This document shows positions 1 to 9,995 of a DNA stretch of 64,000 nucleotides, piece after piece. Under the pieces are notes generated by a model. It ran no database searches, had not been told where the DNA came from, and was given only the letters and a program-made list of their open reading frames with translations. This stretch comes from Magicicada septendecula. Its lineage: Eukaryota; Arthropoda; Insecta; Hemiptera; Cicadidae. The position numbers and the translations under genes are program-made. Position 1 is the first letter of the stretch. The number at the start of each line of letters is the position of its first letter. The stretch covers positions 124,001 through 188,000 of the forward strand of contig JAWRYS010001442.1 of the NCBI GenBank assembly GCA_034769895.1, in the 5' to 3' direction.

Positions 1-247
1 TCAATTCTACTACAAATTAATTGTAATTTATCAGCTATACGTTTTTCGGTTGGCTCTAAAAGTTCTTTACTTTATTTACCCTGGTCATGAACGGCTGTAT
101 AAATTTTTTTATTCTCATCATGAAGTGATTGTAGCGACTTATTTTGCTTCACCGCTTCGTCTCTACCCACCTTATTTTCTTCTGAGAGTTTTGTATATTA
201 GCTAGGATTGCCGCTAATGTATTCTGTAATTCTTGCGATTCGGTCAT
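1..247 (-). pseudogene. gag: gag N-terminal remnant, cut by window edge
   Basis: The ATG is at 247, reading MTESQELQNTLAAILAN on the minus strand. The reading frame breaks after about 25 codons, and the TAA that replaces a Gln codon in most units is present. The 3' part is outside the window. See unit 1 for the model. Confidence 0.6.
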
Positions 248-517
248 ATTCATTTATTTATTTTTAAGTTTATCAAATTTTATAGTTTTATTTATAGTAA
301 CGTCAATATTTGTTTGTACGTATTATTACTAATAACGTCCGTTTATGTTATTTATTATTATAGTCCAGTCTCTCAATCAAATGTAAACAAGCTTAATCTA
401 ACATAAATACCAATAATAATTCAATCTCCACATAGACAATTTAATACTATTGTTCAAATATCTGATAAGAGAGAGTTTTCAAACTTTTATCTACACTCTC
501 TGATAACATAGAACAGC

Positions 518-526
518 ACATATAAA
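518..526 (+). promoter_or_regulatory. Plus-strand TATA-like motif in leader
   Basis: TATAAATAG within CATATAAATAG is a good TATA match and is present in each unit (for example 3637-3645). It faces into the LTR-like segment, antisense to the gag and integrase remnants. Use as a promoter is conjecture. Confidence 0.25.
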
Positions 527-593
527 TAGTTCAAAGAATTTAGTCTCTAGACACTCAAATAAATATTTCTTTCTTTAAATTAAATCAAAAATC

Positions 594-616
594 GATCCCA
601 ACGTTGGCAAGCGCTA
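594..616 (-). other. tRNA-Lys-like primer binding site candidate
   Basis: On the minus strand the site contains GCGC, then CCAACGT, then a GGGCTCGA-like block (GGGATCGA in this copy), the order found in the complement of insect tRNA-Lys 3' ends. The canonical opening TGGCGC reads TAGCGC and three extra bases follow, so it is not a perfect PBS. It repeats once per unit (for example 3709-3731, 6841-6863). Confidence 0.5.
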
Positions 617-664
617 AATATCCTTATTCAACAGATCAAACTTTATTATTCTAATAAGGATATT
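617..664. other. Perfect 12-bp inverted repeat next to PBS
   Basis: Arms AATATCCTTATT (617-628) and AATAAGGATATT (653-664) enclose a 24-base loop. It recurs in every full unit; units 12 and 13 carry one arm mismatch (AATAATGATATT). It sits at the inferred end of the LTR next to the primer site, so it could be an RNA structure in the U5/PBS area. Confidence 0.7.
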
Positions 665-839
665 GTGAGTATGTAAAAATCGATACAAGTCTATTATGGA
701 GGAGATGAAAAATTATTTATTGTATAAAAATATAGATTATAAAGATGTATAATGTTTTTTAAATTGTCATGTATTGATAATATATTTAATTATTTGTATT
801 GTTCGAAAATATAAATCGATTTTACTTGTTTGCTGCAAC

Positions 840-960
840 GTCCACCTCTCGTCTCGTTGGTCCCGTCTTGGCGTCCTCTTCTTCCTGTCCCTCCTTCTTG
901 GTGTCCTCTTCGTCCTGGCGTCCTCTTCGTCTCGTCGTCCTCTTCTACAGCAAGCGGCTC
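840..960 (-). other. GC-rich purine tract in LTR-like segment
   Basis: In an otherwise very AT-rich unit, this stretch reads on the minus strand as repeated GAAGAGGAC-type blocks. It is among the best conserved parts of the unit in all 13 copies that contain it. Its complement produces Ser/Leu/Arg-rich frames on the plus strand, which I regard as shadows. Purine-rich GAA repeats of this kind resemble splicing-enhancer sequence; function is not shown. Confidence 0.6.
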
Positions 961-2107
961 CAGCGGCGATATTTCACAAAGTCTCGTAGTTATGTTTGAC
1001 TGCTTCCACGATTGATTAGTTTCTTGATAAATTGTTCACTCACAATGATTATAAATTTCATTCATTCAGTTTATTATTAATTTATATTTTATAATTTCTT
1101 AATCACAGTACTAATGCCGTGCGTTTAATGTACACCTTCTACGATATCTTGTAGTGTCTTTAAGTTCCCTAAGCGGATAGCTTAACTTACACGAAACAGC
1201 ACTGTATTATATTTTCAATTTTATTTAATTATTTACCCTCTCGGTTCTTATCGCAAAACTTCGTTAAGAATTTCAAGGTTTATATTTTATTTTATATAAG
1301 GTATTCCTCTAATCCTTCTTGGTTCTTACCGCAAAACTTCGTTAAAAATTTTAAATTTTATGGTTTATTTTATATAAGATATTTTTACGTTTGTAAGAGA
1401 ACAACTCTCTTACCCGGGCACAACTTTCCCCAGCAACGTCGACAGGCAGACTGTGTCCATCCTAGCTCTGCAACGTGTGAATCTCACTGAATTTGGTGTA
1501 TTTTGAGAGGCCAAGCCCAAGTCACATGATTGATGGAACGACCAGGTACACAAATTTCATGAAAAACTTTGTATAAATTTGCATGGAAATCATCTACAAT
1601 TTTTATTACCCTATCATTGGTAAAAGTTACACTTGAGTTTTGCTTTACTAAAAAAAACCATATTTCTAAATTAGTTACAAACCTAAGAGTATACACAAGT
1701 CGAAGCTATTTACTTACATATTTCCTCGTCAAATTTTCATGTAAATCGGTTAACTACCACTGCCGCAATAGCGATCGCTGATTATCACACCCGCACACGC
1801 GCACCAATTCATACAAAAAATACATGACAATATAGTACATCTTTTTATGAAGAGTTTGGTGTAACCTATATGCTTATCAATTTTTAAATACAAAACTTAT
1901 GACTAAAAAACAAAATATTACACAAAACAAATTTAAACAAGAAAAATGCTCGTCATTCATGTACTCTGGTATAAACAGCATATCTTATCATCCTGTGTTC
2001 CGTTGCAGGATTAACCGCTCCACGTGTAAAAAAAAATTGTTATATAGAATAAAAAAATTTTTTTTTTTTAAATCTAATTTGACATAACTTCTTCCCAATA
2101 ATCATAA

Positions 2108-2392
2108 TCATCTAAATAATAACATAATAAATTCAAAAATCAAAATAACTGAGTAGCTTCTATCAAACCACATTTCCCCAACTGTCACTTTGACAGCCCT
2201 AATTGTAAACAAACAACAGCACATGGCTGCTATCACCAAACATTCCTGAACACTGATAAGGATGTCCATGTCTGACGTCATTCGGCTATATCTACAGTTC
2301 AACCATACATTTTTCAACATGATTATCATTATTCTTATTCTACACATAATTTTATACATTTGCATAACACACATACTCCTATATCCTGGCAT
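2108..2392 (-). other. 94-codon frame of unknown nature (unit 1)
   Basis: This ATG-initiated frame begins MPGYRSMCVMQMYKIM and lies between the integrase fragment and the polypurine tract, where errantiviruses carry env. It is hydrophobic in parts but shows no signal peptide plus transmembrane layout I would trust, and I do not recognise the product. The frame persists in most units (5241-5525, 8372-8656, 11506-11790, 14630-14914, 17757-18041, 24001-24285, 27124-27408, 33383-33667, 36504-36788) and is shortened at its N terminus in units 7 and 10 (20880-21077, 30250-30447). Persistence may only reflect unit identity. Confidence 0.25.
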
Positions 2393-2409
2393 ATTAGATT
2401 CAATTATCC

Positions 2410-2850
2410 TTAATGTAATATTTTCTTAAAGATGATGCATGGAACTTCCCTACGCAAGAGTACCTTCTTGTTACCAGTTCTGTACGACGCAAGTGTTCTG
2501 AACGTTACCAGTTTGTGATCCGCATTAAATTTCTCCGTCCGTTTTTCGGCACACTTTTTAATGCGTCTCCTTGCTTCTATCTTTTTAACCAAATTTGGGA
2601 TAAGCAAATTCTGCGTTGCAATCCTCCTGATGCACCCATCCAAGGCACGCTTTGGCCTTTCCCCGGTTTGTAGTTCGTTAGGTGTAAACCGTGTCGTGTC
2701 ATTGTAATTCCCGTTGATGGACGACGCCTCGAAAAACTCGCGATAATCCGGCCACCTACTCGGGTTGGTATTACAATAAGTGCGATACAGACGCCCTAAA
2801 TCCCTGTTGACCCTTTGATCATACCAATCTGGATAGATGTGAACCAACAC
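2410..2850 (-). pseudogene. pol: Ty3/gypsy integrase fragment (unit 1)
   Basis: The frame is the distal half of an integrase core plus part of the C-terminal region: RVNRDLGRLYRTYC is the alpha-helix that carries the last acidic residue of the DDE triad in errantivirus integrases, and FTPNELQTGERPKR follows as expected. The position of the catalytic Glu reads Gln (YDQRV). Nothing upstream of this region (zinc domain, first two Asp) is present; the frame is open up to a TAG at 3004-3006 and has no proper start (the first in-frame start-like codon is TTG). This unit has the 146-codon form that reads past the GTAAGT position and ends near 2410. Confidence 0.75.
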
Positions 2851-2966
2851 TGTGATAAGTTTTTCCCTATTTTTCTTTTCATATTTATTTAAAATATTAT
2901 TTGATTGTTTTCGTTGATCAGCTTTTATCTCCTTATCGGGCGCGCTACCGTTACCCGCTACCTTAT

Positions 2967-3361
2967 CTATGAGATACCAGCTGGTTTCTGTATGTCGACG
3001 GGACTACATCGGTCACCCGCGTTGTGACATTCATTTTCCTGCCTAAGAGAATAATTCAACTTAATTTTGGCTTCACATTCCCTGCTGTGAGATTTATTCC
3101 TTGCTACGGCGTTCTCACTTCTACTACAAATTAATTGTAATTTATCAGCTATACGTTTTTCGGTTGGCTCTAAAAGTTCTTTACTTTATTTACCCTGGTC
3201 ATGAACGGCTGTATAAATTTTTTTATTCTCATCATGAAGTGATTGTAGCGACTTATTTTGCTTCACCGCTTCGTCTCTACCCACCTTATTTTCTTCTGAG
3301 AGTTTTGTATATTAGCTAGGATTGCCGCTAATGTATTCTGTAATTCTTGCGATTCGGTCAT
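2967..3361 (-). pseudogene. gag: gag N-terminal remnant (unit 1)
   Basis: The minus-strand frame starts at an ATG (3361) as MTESQELQNTLAAILAN, shifts frame after about 25 codons, and continues as a Lys/Glu/Gln-rich helix-prone stretch that ends at a TAG (2967-2969) overlapping the start of the integrase frame. A TAA at 3186-3188 interrupts it. The content fits the N-terminal coiled-coil region of a Ty3/gypsy Gag; capsid and nucleocapsid are missing. Corresponding ATGs lie at 6494, 9625, 12756, 15883, 19007, 22128, 25251, 28374, 31499, 34620 and 37741. Confidence 0.55.
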
Positions 3362-3731
3362 ATTCATTTATTTATTTTTAAGTTTATCAAATTTTATAGT
3401 TTTTATTTATAGTAACGTCAATATTTGTTTATACGTATTATTACTAATAACGTCCGTTTATGTTATTTATTATTATAGTCTAGTCTCTCAATCAAATGTA
3501 AACAAGCTTAATCTAACATAAATAACAATAATAATTCAATCTCCACATAGACAATTTAATACTATTGTTCAAATATCTGATAAGAGAGAGTTTTCAAACT
3601 TTTATCTACACTCTCTGATGACATAGAACAGCACATATAAATAGTTCAAAGAATTTAGTCTCTAGACACTCAAATAAATATTTCTTTCTTTAAATTAATT
3701 CAAAAATCGAGCCCAACGTTGGCAAGCGCTA

Positions 3732-6700
3732 AATATCCTTATTCAACAGATCAAACTTTATTATTCTAATAAGGATATTGTGAGTATGTAAAAATCGATA
3801 CAAGTCTATTATGGAGGAGATGAAAAATTATTTATTGTATAAAAATATAGATTATAAAGATGTATAATGTTTTTTAAATTGTCATGTATTGATAATATAT
3901 TTAATTATTTGTATTGTTCGAAAATATAAATCGATTTTACTTGTTTGCTGCAACGTCCACCTCTCGTCTCGTTGGTCCCGTCTTGGCGTCCTCTTCTTCC
4001 TGTCCCTCCTTCTTGGTGTCCTCTTCGTCCTGGCGTCCTCTTCGTCTCGTCGTCCTCTTCTACAGCAAGCGGCTCCAGCGGCGATATTTCACAGAGTCTC
4101 GTAGTTATGTTTGACTGCTTCCACGATTGATTAGTTTCGTGATAAATTGTTCACTCACAATGATTATAAATTTCATTCATTCAGTTTATAATTAATTTAA
4201 ATTTTATAATTTCTTAATCTCAGGATTTATGTGGGTATTTACTAATGAGGTGCGTTTAAAGTACACCTTCCACGATATCTTGTAGTGTCTTTAAGTTCCC
4301 TAAGCGGATAGCTTATCTTACACGAAACAGCACTGTATTATATTTTCAATTTTATTTAATTATTTATCCTCTCGGTTCTTATCGCAAAACTTCGTTAAGA
4401 ATTTCAAGGTTTATAGTTTATTTTATATAAGATATTCCTCTAATCCTTCTTGTTTCTTACCGCAAAAATTCGTTAAGAATTTTAAGTTTTATAGTTTATT
4501 TTATATAAGATATTTTTACGTTTGTAAGAGAACAACTCTCTTACCCGGGCACAACTTTCCCCAGCAACGTCGACAGGCAGACTGTGTCCATCCTAGCTCT
4601 GCAGCGTATGAATCTCACTGAATTTGGTGTATTTTGATAGGCCAAGCCCAAGTCACATGATTGATGGAACGACCAGGTACACAAATTTCATGAAAAACTT
4701 TGTATAAATTTGCATGGAAATAATCTACAATATTTATTACCCTATCATTGATAAAAGTTACACTTGAATTTTGCTTTACTTAAAAAAAAACATATTTCTA
4801 AATTAGTTACAAACCTAAGAGTATACACAAGTCGAAGCTATTTACTTACATATTTCCACGTCAAATTTTCATGTAAATCGGTTAACTACCACTGCCGCAA
4901 TAGGGATCGCTGATTATCACACCCGTACACGCGCACCAATTCATACAAAAAATACATGACAATATAGTACATCTTTTTATGAAGAGTTTGGTGTAACCTA
5001 TATGCTTATCAATTTTTAAATACAAAACTTATGACTAAAAAACAAAATATTACACAAAACAAATTTAAACAAGAAAAATGCTCGTCATTCATGTACTCTG
5101 GTATAAACAGCATATCTTATCATCCTGTGTTCCGTTGCAGGATTAACCCCTCCACGAGTAAAAAAAAATTGTTATATGGAATACAACAATTTTTTTTTTT
5201 TTAAACCTAATATGATACAACTTCTTCCCAATATTCATTATCACCTAACTAATAACAAAATAACTTCAAAAATCAAAATAACTGAGTAGCTTCTATCAAA
5301 CAACATTTCCCCAACTATCACTTTGACAGCCCTAATTGTAAACAAACAGCCGCACATGGCTGCTATCACCAAACATTCCTGAACACTGATAAGGATGTCC
5401 ATGTCTGACGTCATTCGGCTATATCTATAGTTCAACCATACATTTTTCAACATGATTATCATTATTCTTATTTTACACATAATTTTATACATTTGCATAA
5501 CACACATACTCCTATATCCTGGCATATTAGATTCAATAATCCTTAATGTAATATTTTCTTAAAGATGATGCATGGAACTTACCTACGCAAGAGTACCTTC
5601 TTGTTACCAGTTCTGTACGACGCAAGAGTTCTGAACGTTACCAGTTTGTGATCCGCATTAAATTTCTCCGTCCGTTCTTCGGCACACTTTTTAATGCGTC
5701 TCCTTGCTTCTATCTTTTTAACCAAATTTGGAATAAGCAAATTCTGCGTTGCAATCCTCCTGATGCACCCATCCAAGTCACGCTTTGGCCTTTCCCCGGT
5801 TTGTAGTTCGTTAGGTGTAAACCATGTCGTGTCATTGTAATACCCGTTGATGGACGACGCCTCGAAAAACTCGCGATAATCCGGCCACCTACTCGGGTTG
5901 GTATTACAATAAGTGCGATACAGACGCCCTAAATCCCTGTTGACCCTTTGATCATACCAATCTGGGTAGATGTGAACCAACACTGTGATAAGTTTTTCCC
6001 TATTTTTCTTTTCATATTTATTTAAAATATTATTTGATTGTTTTCGTTGATCAGCTTTTATCTCCTTATCGGGCGCGCTACCGTTACCCGCTACCTTATC
6101 TATGAGATACCAGCTGGTTTCTGTATGTCGACGGGACTACATCGGTCACCCGCGTTGTGACATTCATTTTCCTGCCTAAGAGAATAATTCAACTTAATTT
6201 TGGCTTCACATTCCCTGCTGTGAGGTTTATTCCTTGCTACGGCGGTCTCACTTCTACTACAAATTAATTGTAATTTATCAGCTATACGTTTTTCGGTTGG
6301 CTCTAAAAGTTCTTTACTTTATTTACCCTGGTCATGAACGGCTGTATAAATTTTTTTATTCTCATCATGAAGTGATTGTAGCGACTTATTTTGCTTCACC
6401 GCTTCGTCTCTACCCACCTTATTTTCTTCTGAGAGTTTTGTATATTAGCTAGGATTGCCGCTAATGTATTCTGTAATTCTTGCGATTCGGTCATATTCAT
6501 TTATTTATTTTTAAGTTTATCAAATTTTATAGTTTTATTTATAGTAACGTCAATATTTGTTTGTACGTATTATTACTAATAACGTCCGTTTATGTTATTT
6601 ATTATTATAGTCCAGTCTCTCAATCAAATGTAAACAAGCTTAATCTAACATAAATACCAATAATAATTCAATCTCCACATAGACAATTTAATACTATTGT

Positions 6701-6863
6701 TCAAATATCTGATAAGAGAGAGTTTTCAAACTTTTATCTACACTCTCTGATAACATAGAACAGCACATATAAATAGTTCAAAGAATTTAGTCTCTAGACA
6801 CTCAAATAAATATTTCTTTCTTTAAATTAAATCAAAAATCGATCCCAACGTTGGCAAGCGCTA
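3732..6863 (-). repeat. Array unit 2
   Basis: Contains the 17-bp segment missing from unit 1, integrase fragment 5579-5983, 94-codon frame 5241-5525 and gag remnant ending at the ATG at 6494. The GTAAGT form is present at the integrase end. Confidence 0.9.
5579..5983 (-). pseudogene. pol: Ty3/gypsy integrase fragment (unit 2)
   Basis: Same fragment as in unit 1 (134 codons from the TTG). It ends at a TAA that is part of a perfect AGGTAAGT donor-like sequence. The catalytic Glu position again reads Gln. Confidence 0.75.
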
Positions 6864-9800
6864 AATATCCTTATTCAACAGATCAAACTTTATTATTCTA
6901 ATAAGGATATTGTGAGTATGTAAAAATCGATACAAGTCTATTATGGAGGAGATGAAAAATTATTTATTGTATAAAAATATAGATTATAAAGATGTATAAT
7001 GTTTTTTAAATTGTCATGTATTGATAATATATTTAATTATTTGTATTGTTCGAAAATATAAATCGATTTTACTTGTTTGCTGCAACGTCCACCTCTCGTC
7101 TCGTTGGTCCCGTCTTGGCGTCCTCTTCTTCCTGTCCCTCCTTCTTGGTGTCCTCTTCGTCCTGGCGTCCTCTTCGTCTCGTCGTCCTCTTCTACAGCAA
7201 GCGGCTCCAGCGGCGATATTTCACAAAGTCTCGTAGTTATGTTTGACTGCTTCCACGATTGATTAGTTTCTTGATAAATTGTTCACTCACAATGATTATA
7301 AATTTCATTCATTCAGTTTATAATTAATTTATATTTTATAATTTCTTAATCTCAGGATTTATGTGGGTATTTACTAATGAGGTGCGTTTAAAGTACACCT
7401 TCCACGATATCTTGTAGTGTCTTTAAGTTCCCTAAGCGGATAGCTTATCTTACACGAAACAGCACTGTATTATATTTTCAATTTTATTTAATTATTTACC
7501 CTCTCGGTTCTTATCGCAAAACTTCGTTAAGAATTTCAAGGTTTATAGTTTATTTTATATAAGGTATTCCTCTAATCCTTCTTGGTTCTTACCGCAAAAC
7601 TTCGTTAAAAATTTTAAATTTTATGGTTTATTTTATATAAGATATTTTTACGTTTGTAAGAGAACAACTCTCTTACCCGAGCACAACTTTCCCCAGCAAC
7701 GTCGACAGGCAGACTGTGTCCATCCTAGCTCTGCAGCGTGTGAATCTCACTGAATTTGGTGTATTTTGAGAGGCCAAGCCCAAGTCACATGATTGATGGA
7801 ACGACCAGGTACACAAATTTCATGAAAAACTTTGTATAAATTTGCATGGAAATCATCTACAATTTTTATTACCCTATCATTGGTAAAAGTTACACTTGAG
7901 TTTTGCTTTACTTAAAAAAAACCATATTTCTAAATTAGTTACAAACCTAAGAGTATACACAAGTCGAAGCTATTTACTTACATATTTCCACGTCAAATTT
8001 TCATGTAAATCGGTTAACTACCACTGCCGCAATAGCGATCGCTGATTATCACACCCGCACACGCGCACCAATTCATACAAAAAATACATGACAATATAGT
8101 ACATCTTTTTATGAAGAGTTTGGTGTAACCTATATGCTTATCAATTTTTAAATACAAAACTTATGACTAAAAAACAAAATATTACACAAAACAAATTTAA
8201 ACAAGAAAAATGCTCGTCATTCATGTACTCTGGTATAAACAGCATATCTTATCATCCTGTGTTCCGTTGCAGGATTAACCCCTCCACGTGTAAAAAAAAA
8301 TTGTTATATAGAATAAAAAAATTTTTTTTTTTTAAATCTAATTTGACATAACTTCTTCCCAATAATCATAATCATCTAAATAATAACATAATAAATTCAA
8401 AAATCAAAATAACTGAGTAGCTTCTATCAAACCACATTTCCCGAACTGTCACTTTGACAGCCCTAATTGTAAACAAACAACAGCACATGGCTGCTATCAC
8501 CAAACATTCCTGAACACTGATAAGGATGTCCATGTCTGACGTCATTCGGCTATATCTACAGTTCAACCATACATTTTTCAACATGATTATCATTATTCTT
8601 ATTCTACACATAATTTTATACATTTGCATAACACACATACTCCTATATCCTGGCATATTAGATTCAATTATCCTTAATGTAATATTTTCTTAAAGATGAT
8701 GCATGGAACTTCCCTACGCAAGAGTACCTTCTTGTTACCAGTTCTGTACGACGCAAGAGTTCTGAACGTTACCAGTTTGTGATCCGCATTAAATTTCTCC
8801 GTCCGTTTTTCGGCACACTTTTTAATGCGTCTCCTTGCTTCTATCTTTTTAACCAAATTTGGGATAAGCAAATTCTGCGTTGCAATCCTCCTGATGCACC
8901 CATCCAAGGCACGCTTTGGCCTTTCCCCGGTTTGTAGTTCGTTAGGTGTAAACCGTGTCGTGTCATTGTAATTCCCGTTGATGGACGACGCCTCGAAAAA
9001 CTCGCGATAATCCGGCCACCTACTCTGGTTGGTATTACAATAAGTGCGATACAGACGCCCTAAATCCCTGTTGACCCTTTGATCATACCAATCTGGATAG
9101 ATGTGAACCAACACTGTGATAAGTTTTTCCCTATTTTTCTTTTCATATTTATTTAAAATATTACTTGATTGTTTTCGTTGATCAGCTTTTATCTCCTTAT
9201 CGGGCGCGCTACCGTTACCCGCTATCTTATCTATGAGATACCAGCTGGTTTCTGTATGTCGACGGGACTACATCGGTCACCCGCGTTGTGACATTCATTT
9301 TCCTGCCTAAGAGAATAATTCAACTTAATTTTGGCTTCACATTCCCTGCTGTGAGATTTATTCCTTGCTACGGCGGTCTCACTTCTACTACAAATTAATT
9401 GTAATTTATCAGCTATACGTTTTTCGGTTGGCTCTAAAAGTTCTTTACTTTATTTACCCTGGTCATGAACGGCTGTATAAATTTTTTTATTCTCATCATG
9501 AAGTGATTGTAGCGACTTATTTTGCTTCACCGCTTCGTCTCTACCCACCTTATTTTCTTCTGAGAGTTTTGTATATTAGCTAGGATTGCCGCTAATGTAT
9601 TCTGTAATTCTTGCGATTCGGTCATATTCATTTATTTATTTTTAAGTTTATCAAATTTTATAGTTTTTATTTATAGTAACGTCAATATTTGTTTATACGT
9701 ATTATTACTAATAACGTCCGTTTATGTTATTTATTATTATAGTCCAGTCTCTCAATCAAATGTAAACAAGCTTAATCTAACATAAATACCAATAATAATT

Positions 9801-9995
9801 CAATCTCCACATAGACAATTTAATACTATTGTTCAAATATCTGATAAGAGAGAGTTTTCAAACTTTTATCTACACTCTCTGATAACATAGAACAGCACAT
9901 ATAAATAGTTCAAAGAATTTAGTCTCTAGACACTCAAATAAATATTTCTTTCTTTAAATTAATTCAAAAATCGAGCCCAACGTTGGCAAGCGCTA
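6864..9995 (-). repeat. Array unit 3
   Basis: Integrase fragment 8674-9114, 94-codon frame 8372-8656, gag ATG at 9625. It has the GGAAGT form at the integrase end, like units 1 and 5, and the 17-bp segment, like units 2 and 4. Confidence 0.9.
8674..9114 (-). pseudogene. pol: Ty3/gypsy integrase fragment (unit 3)
   Basis: 146-codon form, identical to the unit 5 copy at the protein level (TNQSRW, double Ser before INGN). It lacks the upstream integrase domains. Confidence 0.75.

Larger units (their letters stand above)
1..616 (-). repeat. Array unit 0, partial (gag remnant and leader only)
   Basis: Only the high-coordinate end of this unit is present: gag remnant (1-247), leader, and PBS-like site ending at 616. 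It matches 3119-3731 of the next unit closely. Confidence 0.9.
617..2089 (-). repeat. LTR-like segment of unit 1
   Basis: This segment lies between a polypurine tract (sense GGGAAGA at 2090-2096) and a PBS-like site (594-616), the positions that bound an LTR. The sense start would be AGTTATGTC, similar in style to LTR starts of gypsy-group elements. It contains a GC- and purine-rich island (840-960), two diverged direct copies of about 85 bp (1243-1385), the palindrome GTAAGAG...CTCTTAC near 1396-1416, and a 12-bp-stem hairpin at its end. Exact ends are uncertain, because each unit has only one such segment and no matching short terminal repeat is visible. Confidence 0.5.
617..3731 (-). repeat. 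Array unit 1 (model unit)
   Basis: Layout on the minus strand: PBS-like site 3709-3731, leader 3362-3708, gag remnant 2967-3361, integrase fragment 2410-3003, 94-codon frame 2108-2392, polypurine tract about 2090-2096, LTR-like region about 617-2089. This unit lacks a 17-bp segment near 1110 that units 2-4 and 11-13 carry, which explains its 3115-bp length. The integrase frame ends in the longer form because the AGGTAAGT site reads AGGGAAGT here. Confidence 0.9.

Noticed and set aside
774..1015. Ser/Arg/Leu-rich plus-strand frames recurring in every array unit
   Set aside because: They lie opposite a purine-rich island, overlap in all three frames, and recur only because the unit is repeated. 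No family signature.
3101..3319. 72-codon plus-strand frame recurring in each unit
   Set aside because: It is antisense to the gag remnant and has no support of its own.
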